Positions 54,537 through 63,301 of a DNA stretch of 64,000 bases are shown here, piece by piece. The notes below the pieces were generated by a model. It had not been told where the DNA came from, did not search any database, and saw only the letters and a program-made list of their open reading frames with translations. Within the stretch, counting starts at the first letter, position 1. The number at the start of each line of letters is the position of its first letter. Both the position numbers and the translations under genes were made by a program. This DNA comes from Burkholderia pyrrocinia (GTDB taxonomy: Bacteria; Pseudomonadota; Gammaproteobacteria; Burkholderiales; Burkholderiaceae): contig NZ_CP024902.1 in NCBI RefSeq assembly GCF_003330765.1, positions 3,348,001-3,412,000 on the forward strand, written 5' to 3'.

Positions 54537-55898
54537 ATGAATATCGTGATTTTGGCGGCAGGCACCGGCAAGCGCATGCGTTCCGCGCTGCCGAAAGTGC
54601 TCCATCCCCTGGCCGGCAGGCCGCTCCTCTCCCACGTCATCGCCACCGCGCGCACGCTGCAGCCGTCCCGGCTCGTCGTCGTGGTCGGCCACGGTGCCGA
54701 GCGGGTCCAGGCCGCCGTCGCCGCGCCCGACGTCCAGTTCGCGGTGCAGGCCGAGCAGCTCGGCACCGGCCACGCGGTGCGCCAGGCGCTACCGCTTCTC
54801 GATCCCGCGCAACCGACGCTCGTGCTGTACGGCGACGTACCGCTCACCCGCGCGGCGACGCTGCGGCGTCTCGTCGACGCCGCGCGCGAGGGCCGCTACG
54901 GGATTCTGACCGTCACGCTCGACGATCCGACCGGTTACGGCCGCATCGTGCGCGACGCGTCCGGCTTCGTCACGCGCATCGTCGAGCAGAAGGACGCGTC
55001 GCCGGAAGAGCTGAAGATCGCCGAGATCAACACGGGCATCATCGTCACGCCCACGGCCCAGCTGTCGATGTGGCTCGGCGCGTTGAAGAACGAAAACGCG
55101 CAAGGCGAGTACTACCTGACCGACGTCGTCGAACTCGCGATCGAGGCCGGCTTCGAGGTCGTCACGTCGCAGCCCGACGACGAATGGGAAACGCTCGGCG
55201 TGAACAGCAAGGCGCAGCTCGCGGAACTCGAGCGCATCCACCAGCGCAATGTCGCGGAAGCCCTGCTCGTCGACGGCGTCACGCTCGCCGATCCGGCGCG
55301 CATCGACGTGCGCGGCACGCTGCGCTGCGGCCGCGACGTATCGATCGACGTGAACTGCGTGTTCGAAGGCAACGTGACGCTCGCCGACAACGTGACGATC
55401 GGCGCGAACTGCGTGATCCGCAACGCGTCGGTCGGCGCCGGCACGCGCATCGACGCGTTCACGCACATCGACGGCGCCGAGCTCGGCGCGAACACCGTGA
55501 TCGGCCCGTACGCGCGGCTGCGCCCCGGCGCGCAGCTCGCGGACGAAGCGCACGTCGGCAACTTCGTCGAGGTGAAGAACGCGGTGATCGGCCACGGCTC
55601 GAAGGCGAACCACCTCACCTACATCGGCGACGCCGACATCGGCGCGCGCGTGAACATCGGCGCGGGCACGATCACCTGCAACTACGACGGCGCGAACAAG
55701 TTCCGCACCGTGATCGAGGACGACGTGTTCGTCGGCTCCGACACGCAGTTCGTCGCGCCGGTGCGCGTCGGCCGCGGCGTGACGATCGCCGCCGGCACGA
55801 CGGTCTGGAAGGACGTCGCCGACGGCCTGCTCGCATTGAACGAGAAGACCCAGATCGCGAAGAGCGGCTACGTCCGCCCGGTCAAGAAGAAAAGCTGA
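54537..55898 (+). CDS. glmU: Bifunctional GlmU: GlcN-1-P acetyltransferase / GlcNAc-1-P uridyltransferase
   Basis: 453 residues, full length. The N-terminal uridyltransferase has [20 protein letters not shown] and YGDVPL. The C-terminal left-handed beta-helix acetyltransferase has [46 protein letters not shown] and [10 protein letters not shown]. Makes UDP-GlcNAc for peptidoglycan and LPS. Followed by glmS. Confidence 0.97.
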   Translation: MNIVILAAGTGKRMRSALPKVLHPLAGRPLLSHVIATARTLQPSRLVVVVGHGAERVQAAVAAPDVQFAVQAEQLGTGHAVRQALPLLDPAQPTLVLYGDVPLTRAATLRRLVDAAREGRYGILTVTLDDPTGYGRIVRDASGFVTRIVEQKDASPEELKIAEINTGIIVTPTAQLSMWLGALKNENAQGEYYLTDVVELAIEAGFEVVTSQPDDEWETLGVNSKAQLAELERIHQRNVAEALLVDGVTLADPARIDVRGTLRCGRDVSIDVNCVFEGNVTLADNVTIGANCVIRNASVGAGTRIDAFTHIDGAELGANTVIGPYARLRPGAQLADEAHVGNFVEVKNAVIGHGSKANHLTYIGDADIGARVNIGAGTITCNYDGANKFRTVIEDDVFVGSDTQFVAPVRVGRGVTIAAGTTVWKDVADGLLALNEKTQIAKSGYVRPVKKKS

Positions 55899-55905
55899 AC
55901 CTTTT

Positions 55906-55928
55906 GCGGGCGCCCGGACGGCGCCCGC
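55906..55928. other. Hairpin in the glmU-glmS gap
   Basis: Perfect 9-bp stem GCGGGCGCC/GGCGCCCGC with 5-base loop, no T-run. It could mark an RNA processing site between the two genes, as known in enterobacterial glmUS transcripts; that is inference. Confidence 0.45.
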
Positions 55929-55953
55929 GTCGACTTACAGGACTGACCCATTC

Positions 55954-57771
55954 ATGTGCGGCATTGTCGGCGCAGTTGCGCAGCGTAATATCGTTCCGGT
56001 GCTGATCGAAGGATTGCGGCGCCTCGAATACCGTGGCTACGATTCGTGCGGCGTCGCCGTGCTCGAGCCGAACGGTCCGAAGCGCGCGCGCAGCGTCGCG
56101 CGCGTCGCCGATCTCGACGCGCAGGTGCGCGAATCGCACCTCGAAGGCACGACGGGCGTCGCGCACACGCGCTGGGCCACGCACGGCGCGCCCGTCACGC
56201 ACAACGCGCACCCGATCTTCTCGTCGGACGCGCTCGCGCTCGTCCACAACGGCATCATCGAGAACTTCGAGCCGCTGCGCGAAGCGCTGCGCGCGAAGGG
56301 CTACGAATTCGTGTCGCAGACCGACACCGAAGTGATCGCGCACCTCGTGCACAGCCTGTATCGCGGCAACCTGTTCGACGCCGTGCGCGACGCCGTGCAG
56401 CAGCTGCACGGCGCGTATGCGATCGCCGTGATCCACAAGGACCAGCCGCACACCGTCGTCGGCGCGCGCCAGGGTTCGCCGCTCGTCGTCGGCCACGGCG
56501 ACGGCGAGAACTTCCTCGCGTCCGATGCGCTCGCGCTGGCGGGCAGCACCGACCGCTTCACGTTCCTCGAGGAAGGCGACGTGTGCGAGCTGTCGCTCGA
56601 CGGCGTGAAGATCGTCGACCGCAGCGGCGCGCTCGCGCAGCGCGAGACCCGCGTCGTCAGCGCCTATGGCGGCGCGGTCGAGCTCGGACCCTATCGCCAC
56701 TTCATGCAGAAGGAAATCTTCGAGCAGCCGCGCGCGATCGGCGATACCGTGCCGCAGACCGACGCGTTCGACGCGACGCTGTTCGGCGACGCCGCGCCCG
56801 CCGCGTTCGCGGAGATCGACAGCCTGCTGATCCTCGCGTGCGGCACGAGCTACTACTCGGGCCTCACCGCGAAGTACTGGCTCGAATCGATCGCGAAGAT
56901 CCCGACCCAGGTCGAGATCGCGAGCGAATACCGCTACCGCGAGTCGGTGCCGAACCCGCGCCAGCTCGTGCTCGTGATCTCGCAGTCGGGCGAGACGGCC
57001 GACACGCTCGCGGCGCTCAAGCATGCGCAGTCGCTCGGCCACACGCACACGCTCGCGGTCTGCAACGTCGCGACGAGCGCGATGGTGCGCCTCACCGAAA
57101 TGCAGTTCCTGACGCACGCGGGCACCGAGATCGGCGTCGCGTCGACGAAGGCGTTCACGACGCAGCTCGTCGCGCTGTTCGTGCTGGCCGCGACGCTCGG
57201 CAAGCTGCGCGGGCGCGTCGACGCTGCGCAGGAAGCGGAATTCCTGAAGCAGCTGCGCCACCTGCCGGCCGCGCTGAACAGCGTGCTCGCGCTGGAGCCT
57301 CAGATCATCGCGTGGTCGGAAGAATTCGCGCGCAAGGAAAACGCGCTGTTCCTTGGCCGCGGGCTGCACTACCCGATCGCGCTCGAAGGCGCGCTGAAGC
57401 TGAAAGAAATCTCGTATATCCATGCCGAGGCCTATCCGGCCGGCGAACTGAAGCACGGGCCGCTCGCGCTCGTCACGGAAGCGATGCCGGTCGTCACGGT
57501 CGCGCCGAACGACGCGCTGCTCGAGAAGCTGAAGTCGAACATGCAGGAAGTGCGCGCGCGCGGTGGCGAGCTGTACGTGTTCGCCGATGCCGATACGCAG
57601 ATCGTCAACGACGACGGCCTGCACGTGATCCGGATGCCGGAGCACTACGGGCAACTGTCGCCGATCCTGCATGTCGTGCCGCTGCAGCTGCTCGCGTATC
57701 ACACCGCGTGTGCGCGCGGCACCGACGTCGACAAGCCGCGGAACCTCGCGAAATCGGTGACGGTGGAGTAA
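55954..57771 (+). CDS. glmS: Glutamine-fructose-6-phosphate aminotransferase
   Basis: 605 residues. The glutaminase domain starts with the catalytic cysteine (MCGIVGAV). Two SIS domains follow ([30 protein letters not shown]), and the end is [13 protein letters not shown] as in all GlmS. Makes glucosamine-6-phosphate, feeding GlmU. AGGACT upstream of the ATG. Confidence 0.97.
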   Translation: MCGIVGAVAQRNIVPVLIEGLRRLEYRGYDSCGVAVLEPNGPKRARSVARVADLDAQVRESHLEGTTGVAHTRWATHGAPVTHNAHPIFSSDALALVHNGIIENFEPLREALRAKGYEFVSQTDTEVIAHLVHSLYRGNLFDAVRDAVQQLHGAYAIAVIHKDQPHTVVGARQGSPLVVGHGDGENFLASDALALAGSTDRFTFLEEGDVCELSLDGVKIVDRSGALAQRETRVVSAYGGAVELGPYRHFMQKEIFEQPRAIGDTVPQTDAFDATLFGDAAPAAFAEIDSLLILACGTSYYSGLTAKYWLESIAKIPTQVEIASEYRYRESVPNPRQLVLVISQSGETADTLAALKHAQSLGHTHTLAVCNVATSAMVRLTEMQFLTHAGTEIGVASTKAFTTQLVALFVLAATLGKLRGRVDAAQEAEFLKQLRHLPAALNSVLALEPQIIAWSEEFARKENALFLGRGLHYPIALEGALKLKEISYIHAEAYPAGELKHGPLALVTEAMPVVTVAPNDALLEKLKSNMQEVRARGGELYVFADADTQIVNDDGLHVIRMPEHYGQLSPILHVVPLQLLAYHTACARGTDVDKPRNLAKSVTVE

Positions 57772-57850
57772 ATCCGGTCGACCGGGATGGCCCCCGCCGG
57801 GCCGTCCCGACCACGTACCGGCGCGAAGCAGGCCATTCGGCCAGGTCGAA

Positions 57851-57876
57851 ATATGTACCACGTAGTGGCATATAAT
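57851..57876 (+). promoter_or_regulatory. Promoter with overlapping palindrome, toxin-antitoxin operon
   Basis: A consensus -10 TATAAT (57871-57876) overlaps an inverted repeat ATATG-TA-CCAC-GTA-GTGG-CATAT (57851-57873). This is the usual layout for autorepression by a toxin-antitoxin complex. The toxin start is 25 bases downstream. Confidence 0.65.
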
Positions 57877-57901
57877 CCTGTGCTAACTCGATCGGCCCGA
57901 T

Positions 57902-59128
57902 ATGCCCGCCTCCGTACGACGCGTCTTCAAGACGAAGTGGTTTCACAAGGCAGCCAGAAAAGCAGGAATCGCCGATGCAGAACTCTGCCGCGCCACGCGG
58001 GAACTGGCGCGCGGCCAGAGCGTCGAGCTCGGCGGCAACGTCTGGAAAAAGCGCCTGGACGGCAATCGGCAGCGCGGGATCGTGCTGAGCAAGGTCGGGC
58101 AAGCGTGGGTTTTCGTGTTCCTGTTCGCGAAGCGCGACAAGGACGACATCGACGAACGCGAACTGCGTGCCTTCAGAAAGCTCGCTGCGGACGTCGCGCG
58201 CCGCACCGACGCCGACATCGACATCGCGACGCTGATCGCGTTGAAAGAGCTTGTGGAGATTTGCAATGGCCAAGAGTCGATTCAAGAGCGACGCAACGGA
58301 GGCGATCCACAGCGCCGCGTCGGGCCTTTATCGCGCCAGGCTGATCGACAAGAAGACGATGCGCGAATACGACGATCTCTGCATCGAAGCCGCCCCGCAG
58401 TTCGATCCGGAAGCGATCGCCCGCATCCGCAAAGCCGTCAACGTCAGCCAGAGCGTGTTCGCGCTCTACCTGAACACGACAACGTCGACGATCTGCCAAT
58501 GGGAACAGGGCGACAAGCGGCCGAGCGGCATCGCCGCACGGATGCTCCAGATCGTCGAGAAACACGGGCTCGAGGTGTTCTCCTGAGCCGGCTTCCCCGA
58601 ATGCGCATGCACGGCCGACCGAACGCGGGCCGCACCGGATACCGCGACGCGAACCGCAAGGAATATGACGGAGAGACAATGGCAAGACTGATTGGATGCG
58701 GTTTGCTGGCGCTGACGTTCGCGTCGACGGGCTGGGCCGCCGAGCACTACGTCGAGGTCTGGAACCCGCCCGAGGCGCGGCAGCCGGCAGCACGGACGCC
58801 AGCGCATGCGGGCGCCGACGCGCGCGCCGGCAAGAGCGCGGAGAAGCACGCGAGCGCAACGCCGAAGGCCGCCGTGAAGCCGCACAAGCGCCGCGTCGCG
58901 CAGGCCGTGAAAGCCGGTTCGCATCGTCCGCCCGCCGCCGCGGCCGACACGCCGGCCGCACCGCGCCCCGTCGCGCAGCCCGCGCCGGGCCGTCTCACGG
59001 TGATGCAGCCTGCCGGCCCCGACGCGACGCACGCGCTCAATTTCTCCAACATCCCGCGGCAATACACGCCGGACGGCAACGTGCTGCGGGTCGGCACGCA
59101 CAACCGCTCTGCGGAGGTGACTCGATAA
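57902..59128 (+). CDS. RelE/HigB-like toxin; frame runs on without its own stop
   Basis: The first about 120 residues are a type II toxin of the RelE superfamily: VRRVFKTKWFHKAARKAGI, GGNVWKKRL, NRQRGIVLSKVGQAWVFVFLF and LIALKELVEICNG. Homologues usually stop a few codons after this point, inside the antitoxin start. Here no stop occurs: the frame continues through the antitoxin gene in another phase and enters the frame of the exported protein at 58679, ending with its stop. So the toxin is either 408 residues with a long unrelated tail or has lost its stop by mutation. The toxin domain itself ends near 58290. Confidence 0.6.
   Translation: MPASVRRVFKTKWFHKAARKAGIADAELCRATRELARGQSVELGGNVWKKRLDGNRQRGIVLSKVGQAWVFVFLFAKRDKDDIDERELRAFRKLAADVARRTDADIDIATLIALKELVEICNGQESIQERRNGGDPQRRVGPLSRQADRQEDDARIRRSLHRSRPAVRSGSDRPHPQSRQRQPERVRALPEHDNVDDLPMGTGRQAAERHRRTDAPDRRETRARGVLLSRLPRMRMHGRPNAGRTGYRDANRKEYDGETMARLIGCGLLALTFASTGWAAEHYVEVWNPPEARQPAARTPAHAGADARAGKSAEKHASATPKAAVKPHKRRVAQAVKAGSHRPPAAAADTPAAPRPVAQPAPGRLTVMQPAGPDATHALNFSNIPRQYTPDGNVLRVGTHNRSAEVTR
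58266..58586 (+). CDS. XRE-family antitoxin of the RelE-like toxin
   Basis: 106 residues. The C-terminal half is a helix-turn-helix (IRKAVNVSQSVFALYLNTTTST then CQWEQGDKRPSG), as in HigA-like antitoxins encoded downstream of the toxin. The N-terminal half binds the toxin by inference. Its ATG at 58266 lies within the toxin reading frame; a second ATG 15 bases upstream is in frame. Confidence 0.88.
   Translation: MAKSRFKSDATEAIHSAASGLYRARLIDKKTMREYDDLCIEAAPQFDPEAIARIRKAVNVSQSVFALYLNTTTSTICQWEQGDKRPSGIAARMLQIVEKHGLEVFS
58679..59128 (+). CDS. Hypothetical exported protein
   Basis: 149 residues: signal peptide (ALTFASTGWAA), then a low-complexity Ala/Pro/Lys-rich middle and a conserved-looking end (ALNFSNIPRQYTPDGNVLRV). 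Own ribosome site GGAGAGACA. In the same frame as the toxin upstream. Function unknown. Confidence 0.7.
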   Translation: MARLIGCGLLALTFASTGWAAEHYVEVWNPPEARQPAARTPAHAGADARAGKSAEKHASATPKAAVKPHKRRVAQAVKAGSHRPPAAAADTPAAPRPVAQPAPGRLTVMQPAGPDATHALNFSNIPRQYTPDGNVLRVGTHNRSAEVTR

Positions 59129-59346
59129 TGGAAGCGCAAACCTACCGCGGCTACCAGATCTGGGGCCACGCGATCCTGCAGCAGGACGAGATCCTGCAGC
59201 CCGAACGCTTCGCGGCGAGCGGCACGATCACGCAGAACAACCGGCTCGTCGAAGCGTCCGGCGTGCTCGGCGTATTCGACACCGAAGACGCCGCACGCGA
59301 TGCCGGGCTCGAATGGGCTCGCGCATGGATCGACAACCACCGCTGA
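59128..59346 (+). CDS. Hypothetical small protein
   Basis: 72 residues starting MEAQTYRGYQIWGHAIL, with a helix-rich end (TEDAARDAGLEWARAWID). GGAGG is 10 bases upstream, and the ATG shares its A with the previous stop (TAATG), so the two are translated together. Not recognised. Confidence 0.7.
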   Translation: MEAQTYRGYQIWGHAILQQDEILQPERFAASGTITQNNRLVEASGVLGVFDTEDAARDAGLEWARAWIDNHR

Positions 59347-59370
59347 ACGGTCAGGTCCGTCGACAAACAC

Positions 59371-59404
59371 AAAAGGGGCGTCCGCGGAGTGGACGCCCCT
59401 TTTT
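59371..59404. terminator. Bidirectional terminator
   Basis: AAAAGGGGCGTCC/GGACGCCCCTTTT, 13-bp stem, 7-base loop, with T-runs on both strands, between the small protein gene and the converging iron permease gene. Confidence 0.93.
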
Positions 59405-59423
59405 CTTCGTATCGGGCCGGCCT

Positions 59424-60260
59424 TCAGGCGGCCTGTTGCGGCGGCAGAATCCGCTGCTGCGGCCGGCCGACGAGCCGGGCCAGCACGACGATCGCGACGA
59501 GCGTGCCGACATACGCGACGATCTGGATGCCGGCCGGGCGGGCCGTATAGCCGATCAGCGTATGCAGCGCCTTGCCGACGATGCTCGAATCCTTGAGCAG
59601 CCACGACGTGTCCCAGATCGTGTCGCCCCACGACGGAACGAGGCCCGCCGCCAGCAGGAAGCCGACGCACTGGCTCGCCATCCCCGCTGCGAGCAGCACG
59701 ATCAGCCCGTTGGTAACGGCGAACAGGCGCTTCAGCGGAATCTGCAGCAGGCCGGCATACATCGCATAGCCGAGCCCGGCCCCGCCGAGCACGCCGAGCA
59801 GCCCGCCGACGATCATCTGCGGCGTCTGCCCGGGATCGCCTGCCGCGATGCCGTACAGGAACAACACCGCCTCGGACCCTTCGCGCAGCACCGCGACGCC
59901 GACGACGATCGCCAGCCCGGTCAACGGCCGGCTGCCCGCGGCGACGTCCCGGCCGATCGCGGACATGTGCAGCGCCATCTCGCGGCCATGCCGGCTCATC
60001 CAGATGCAGTGCCAGGCCAGCATCAGCGTCGCAACGAACATCACGCCCGCGTTGAAGACCTCCTGGCCCATCCCGGACGCCCACTGCGAGATCACGTCGG
60101 CGAACGCCGCGATCAGGCCGGCGCCGATCACGCCGCCGACGAGGCCGCCGCCGACCCACCAGCCGCGCCGCGGCACGCCCTTCGTGGCGGCCATCACGAT
60201 CGAGACCACCAGCGCGGCCTCGAGCACTTCACGAAAGACGATCAGGGCAGTAGACAGCAT
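59424..60260 (-). CDS. FTR1-family iron permease
   Basis: 278 residues, seven helices. The iron-binding REXXE motifs of the Ftr1/EfeU family are both present: REVLE in helix 1 and REGSE in helix 4. Inner-membrane importer for iron oxidised or handed over by a periplasmic partner. It follows the cupredoxin gene after 12 bases; together they look like the FtrC and FtrB parts of the Burkholderia FtrABCD system. Confidence 0.92.
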   Translation of the reverse strand: MLSTALIVFREVLEAALVVSIVMAATKGVPRRGWWVGGGLVGGVIGAGLIAAFADVISQWASGMGQEVFNAGVMFVATLMLAWHCIWMSRHGREMALHMSAIGRDVAAGSRPLTGLAIVVGVAVLREGSEAVLFLYGIAAGDPGQTPQMIVGGLLGVLGGAGLGYAMYAGLLQIPLKRLFAVTNGLIVLLAAGMASQCVGFLLAAGLVPSWGDTIWDTSWLLKDSSIVGKALHTLIGYTARPAGIQIVAYVGTLVAIVVLARLVGRPQQRILPPQQAA

Positions 60261-60272
60261 GGCGATATGGGC

Positions 60273-60605
60273 TTATTTGACGGTCAGGTGCGTCTTCGAC
60301 TGAGCCTCGTGATACTCGTCGTGAAACTCGTAGGTGCCGGCCTTCAGCGGCCCGACCAGGATCTCGACCGACTTGCCGGCCGGCACGACCTTCTCCGCCT
60401 TGAAGTCGTCGCTTTCGAATTCCGCCGGCGTTGCGTCGAGGTTCTTCACGACGAACTTCACCTTCTTGCCGGCCGGGATCGTCACGCCGTCGGGCGAAAA
60501 CTTGTGGTCCTTCAACGTCAGGTTGACGACGTCGTCGGCGGCGAAGGCGGCGGTAGCCGAGGCGCCCAGCAGGGCCACGGCGCACCCGAATGCGAAACGG
60601 TTCAT
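60273..60605 (-). CDS. Periplasmic cupredoxin (FtrB-like)
   Basis: 110 residues: signal peptide ending AAFAA, then a single cupredoxin domain (LTLKDHKFSPDGVTIPAG, FVVKNLDATPAEFES, GTYEFHDEYHEAQSKT). The usual blue-copper cysteine is not evident; His and acidic residues suggest an iron- or copper-oxidising role in handing metal to the permease. First gene of a two-gene operon. Confidence 0.85.
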   Translation of the reverse strand: MNRFAFGCAVALLGASATAAFAADDVVNLTLKDHKFSPDGVTIPAGKKVKFVVKNLDATPAEFESDDFKAEKVVPAGKSVEILVGPLKAGTYEFHDEYHEAQSKTHLTVK

Positions 60606-60921
60606 GGTCGGAACGGAATGAAATATCGAGGGGAACTGATAGTAAGAGCTATTCGCATTTCCAATGCAAGTACCCGCGCTGTCATTATGGAGATAGCGCT
60701 TCACGGGAACGCGAGCGGCCGGCAACATATCGCGGTCAATCGGGACAAGTGCCGACTGAAGCGTGCGGCGGCACTTTCATTCGCCAGACCTCATTTTTAC
60801 GAATACCTGTCGCTGCGCTACTTCGACGCATGCGCTCGTCACGCGAACGCACGCTTGACCTTTCCACCATAGGAAGCTTCATGCTGTGCCCCATCGTCAA
60901 TCGTCAACTCAGGAGAACACG
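60606..60921. other. Divergent region between the iron-uptake pair and the copper chaperone
   Basis: 316 bases. At 60638-60656 GATAGTAAGAGCTATTCGC matches the Fur-box consensus at about 11 of 19 positions, close to the ftrB start and therefore a candidate Fur site. No gene seen. The copper chaperone probably has its own promoter here. Confidence 0.4.
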
Positions 60922-61122
60922 ATGGAATTCGAAGTCCAGGACATGACCTGCGGCGGCTGTGCCAACGCGATCACGCGCGCGGTGACGGCCGCCGATCCGG
61001 CCGCGAAGCTCGACATCGACGTCGCGGCGAAGATCGTCAAGGTCGAATCGGCGCAAGGCGCCGAGCGCGTGCAGTCGATCATCGAAGCCGCCGGCTTCCA
61101 TCCCGCGCTGCGCAGCGCATAA
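60922..61122 (+). CDS. Heavy-metal-associated (HMA) copper chaperone
   Basis: 66-residue CopZ-like protein with the metal motif MTCGGCANAI and the ferredoxin-like fold pattern. Carries Cu(I) in the cytosol. AGGAGAACACG precedes the ATG. No copper ATPase is adjacent. Confidence 0.92.
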   Translation: MEFEVQDMTCGGCANAITRAVTAADPAAKLDIDVAAKIVKVESAQGAERVQSIIEAAGFHPALRSA

Positions 61123-61171
61123 CGCGGGCTGCGGGCGCACCGCCGAACGGCGATGCGCCCCCGGCAGCGCG

Positions 61172-62662
61172 TCAGTGCAGCCGGATCAGCGTCGACTTCA
61201 GCTCGGTGTACTTCTCGAGCGCGTGCAGCGACTTGTCGCGACCGTTGCCCGACTGCTTGTAGCCGCCGAACGGGAAGTTCATGTCGCCGCCCTCGTCGTA
61301 GCAGTTCACCCACACCGTGCCCGCACGCAGCCGGCGCGACACGTCGTGCGCAGTCGTCAGGTTCGACGTCCACACGGCCGCGGCCAGCCCGTATTCGGTG
61401 TCGTTCGCGATCCGCACGGCCTCGTCGACGTCGTCGAACACGATCACCGACAACACGGGCCCGAAGATCTCCTCGCGCGCGATCCTCGCATCGGGCTTCA
61501 CCTCGAACACCGTCGGCTCGACGTAGAAGCCGCCCGTTTCCGCCTTCACGCGCGCGCCGCCCGTGACCAGCCTGCCTTCGCTGCGCCCCGCGTCGATATA
61601 GCCGAGCACGCGCTCGAGCTGGATGCCGTCGACGATCGCGCCCATCGACACCGACGGATCGAGCGGGTTGCCGGGCACGTACGCGCGCGCGGCCGCCACG
61701 AGCTTCTCGATGAACGCGTCCTTGATGTCGCGATGCACGAGCAGCCGCGAGCCGGCCGTGCACATCTCCCCCATGTTGTAGAAGATCGCGCTGGCCGCGG
61801 CCTGCGCGGCGCGGTCGAGATCGGGGCAATCGGGCAGCACGATGTTCGGCGACTTGCCGCCGAGTTCGAGCCACGCGCGCTTCAGGTTCGACTGCGCGGC
61901 GTACTGCATGATCAGCTTGCCGACCGCCGTCGAGCCCGTGAACGCGATGCAGTCGACGTCGCGATGCAGCGCGAGCAGTTTGCCGGGTTCGCCTGCACCC
62001 GGCACGACGTTGAACACGCCGGCCGGAATGCCGGCCTCATGCGCGAGTTGCGCGACGCGGATCGCGGTCAGCGGCGACTTCTCCGACGGCTTCAGCACGA
62101 CGCTGTTGCCGGCCGCGAGCGCGGGGCCGAATTTCCACGCGGCCATCAGGATCGGGAAGTTCCACGGCACGACGGCCGCCACCACACCGACCGGTTCGCG
62201 CGTGACGAGCCCGACGAGATGATGATCGGCCGGCGCAACCTCGCCGCCGACCTTGTCGATCGCCTCCGCAAACCATTCGACGCAGTACGCGGCGCCCGGC
62301 ACGTCGACCGTCGTGGTGTCGCCGATCGGCTTGCCCGCGTCGAGCGTCTCGAGCAGCGACAGTTCGTCGAGATGCTCGCGCATCAGCGCGGCCCAGCGCA
62401 GCAGCACGGCCTTGCGCGCACGCGGGTTCAGGCCGGCCCACACGCCTGCGTCGAACGCGCGGCGCGCGGCCGCGACGGCCGCGTTCACGTCGGCTTCGCT
62501 GCACTCGGCGACCTTCGCCAGCACGCGGCCGTCGATCGGGCTCACGCAGTCGAACGTCTTGCCGCCATGCGCGTCGCGCGACGCGCCGTCGATGAATGCG
62601 CGCCCTTCGATCTCGAGCGACGCCGCCTTGTCCTGCCAGTCAGCCAAAGTCAACTTGTTCAT
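61172..62662 (-). CDS. puuC: Aldehyde dehydrogenase, PuuC-like
   Basis: 496 residues, NAD(P)-dependent. Conserved blocks: VVPWNFPILMAAWKFGPALAAG, FTGSTAVGKLI, the active glutamate in ELGGKSPNIV, the catalytic cysteine in NMGEMCTAGSRL, and EEIFGPVLSV. Its resemblance to gamma-glutamyl-gamma-aminobutyraldehyde dehydrogenase and the adjacent PuuR-type regulator suggest putrescine catabolism. Confidence 0.88.
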   Translation of the reverse strand: MNKLTLADWQDKAASLEIEGRAFIDGASRDAHGGKTFDCVSPIDGRVLAKVAECSEADVNAAVAAARRAFDAGVWAGLNPRARKAVLLRWAALMREHLDELSLLETLDAGKPIGDTTTVDVPGAAYCVEWFAEAIDKVGGEVAPADHHLVGLVTREPVGVVAAVVPWNFPILMAAWKFGPALAAGNSVVLKPSEKSPLTAIRVAQLAHEAGIPAGVFNVVPGAGEPGKLLALHRDVDCIAFTGSTAVGKLIMQYAAQSNLKRAWLELGGKSPNIVLPDCPDLDRAAQAAASAIFYNMGEMCTAGSRLLVHRDIKDAFIEKLVAAARAYVPGNPLDPSVSMGAIVDGIQLERVLGYIDAGRSEGRLVTGGARVKAETGGFYVEPTVFEVKPDARIAREEIFGPVLSVIVFDDVDEAVRIANDTEYGLAAAVWTSNLTTAHDVSRRLRAGTVWVNCYDEGGDMNFPFGGYKQSGNGRDKSLHALEKYTELKSTLIRLH

Positions 62663-62749
62663 CAGGAAGCCTCAATGTTGTGGCATTCGCGATGCGGCAC
62701 GCCGCGCGCTGGTCGCGCAGCCGCCGTCAGCGAATGCGGTGACGCGCGG

Positions 62750-63301
62750 TCAGAAGGTCGCCGGCGAATTGGCCGAGACGACCTCGCAAATCAGTTCCGC
62801 GCTGGGATTGCGAAAACGGTGCGGCAAACGGCTTTCGAAGTAGTAGCCGTCTCCGGGGTCGAGCAGCCACGTCGCGCCGTCGACGGTCAGCTCGAGCCGG
62901 CCCGACACGACGACACCGCCCTCGTGCCCCGCGTGCACGAGCATCTCGGGCCCCGTATCGGCGTGCGGGTGGTAGATCTCGCGCAGGATGCACATGTTGC
63001 GGTCCTTCACGCTCGCGCCGACCAGATGAAACGCGAGCGTGTCGTTACCGAGGTTCGGCATCTCGTCGCGACGCGACACGACCGAGCGCGATTCGACGAG
63101 CTCGAACGTGAAGAACTCCGCGAGACTCATCGGTATGCATTCGAGCAGTTTCTTCAGCGAGCCGACCGACGGGCTCACGCGGCCCTGTTCGATCAGCGAG
63201 ATCGTGCCATTGGTGACGCCGGCGCGCTTCGCGAGTTCGCGCTGCGACAGGCCATGCTTGTTGCGCACGAAACGCAGGCGCTCGGCGACTTCGGTGGACA
63301 T
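62750..63301 (-). CDS. puuR: XRE-cupin transcriptional regulator, PuuR-like
   Basis: 183 residues: N-terminal helix-turn-helix (GLSQRELAKRAGVTNGTISLIEQ), then a cupin domain (GVVVSGRLELTVDGATWLLDPGDGYYFES). This is the PuuR arrangement, a repressor of putrescine genes. ATG 63301 is preferred; a GTG at 63319 would add six residues. It is upstream of puuC in the same direction. Confidence 0.88.
   Translation of the reverse strand: MSTEVAERLRFVRNKHGLSQRELAKRAGVTNGTISLIEQGRVSPSVGSLKKLLECIPMSLAEFFTFELVESRSVVSRRDEMPNLGNDTLAFHLVGASVKDRNMCILREIYHPHADTGPEMLVHAGHEGGVVVSGRLELTVDGATWLLDPGDGYYFESRLPHRFRNPSAELICEVVSANSPATF

Noticed and set aside
57777..57808. Terminator after glmS
   Set aside because: A GC stem with one G-T pair exists (GGGATGGCCC/GGGCCGTCCC), but no T-run follows, so it was not called.
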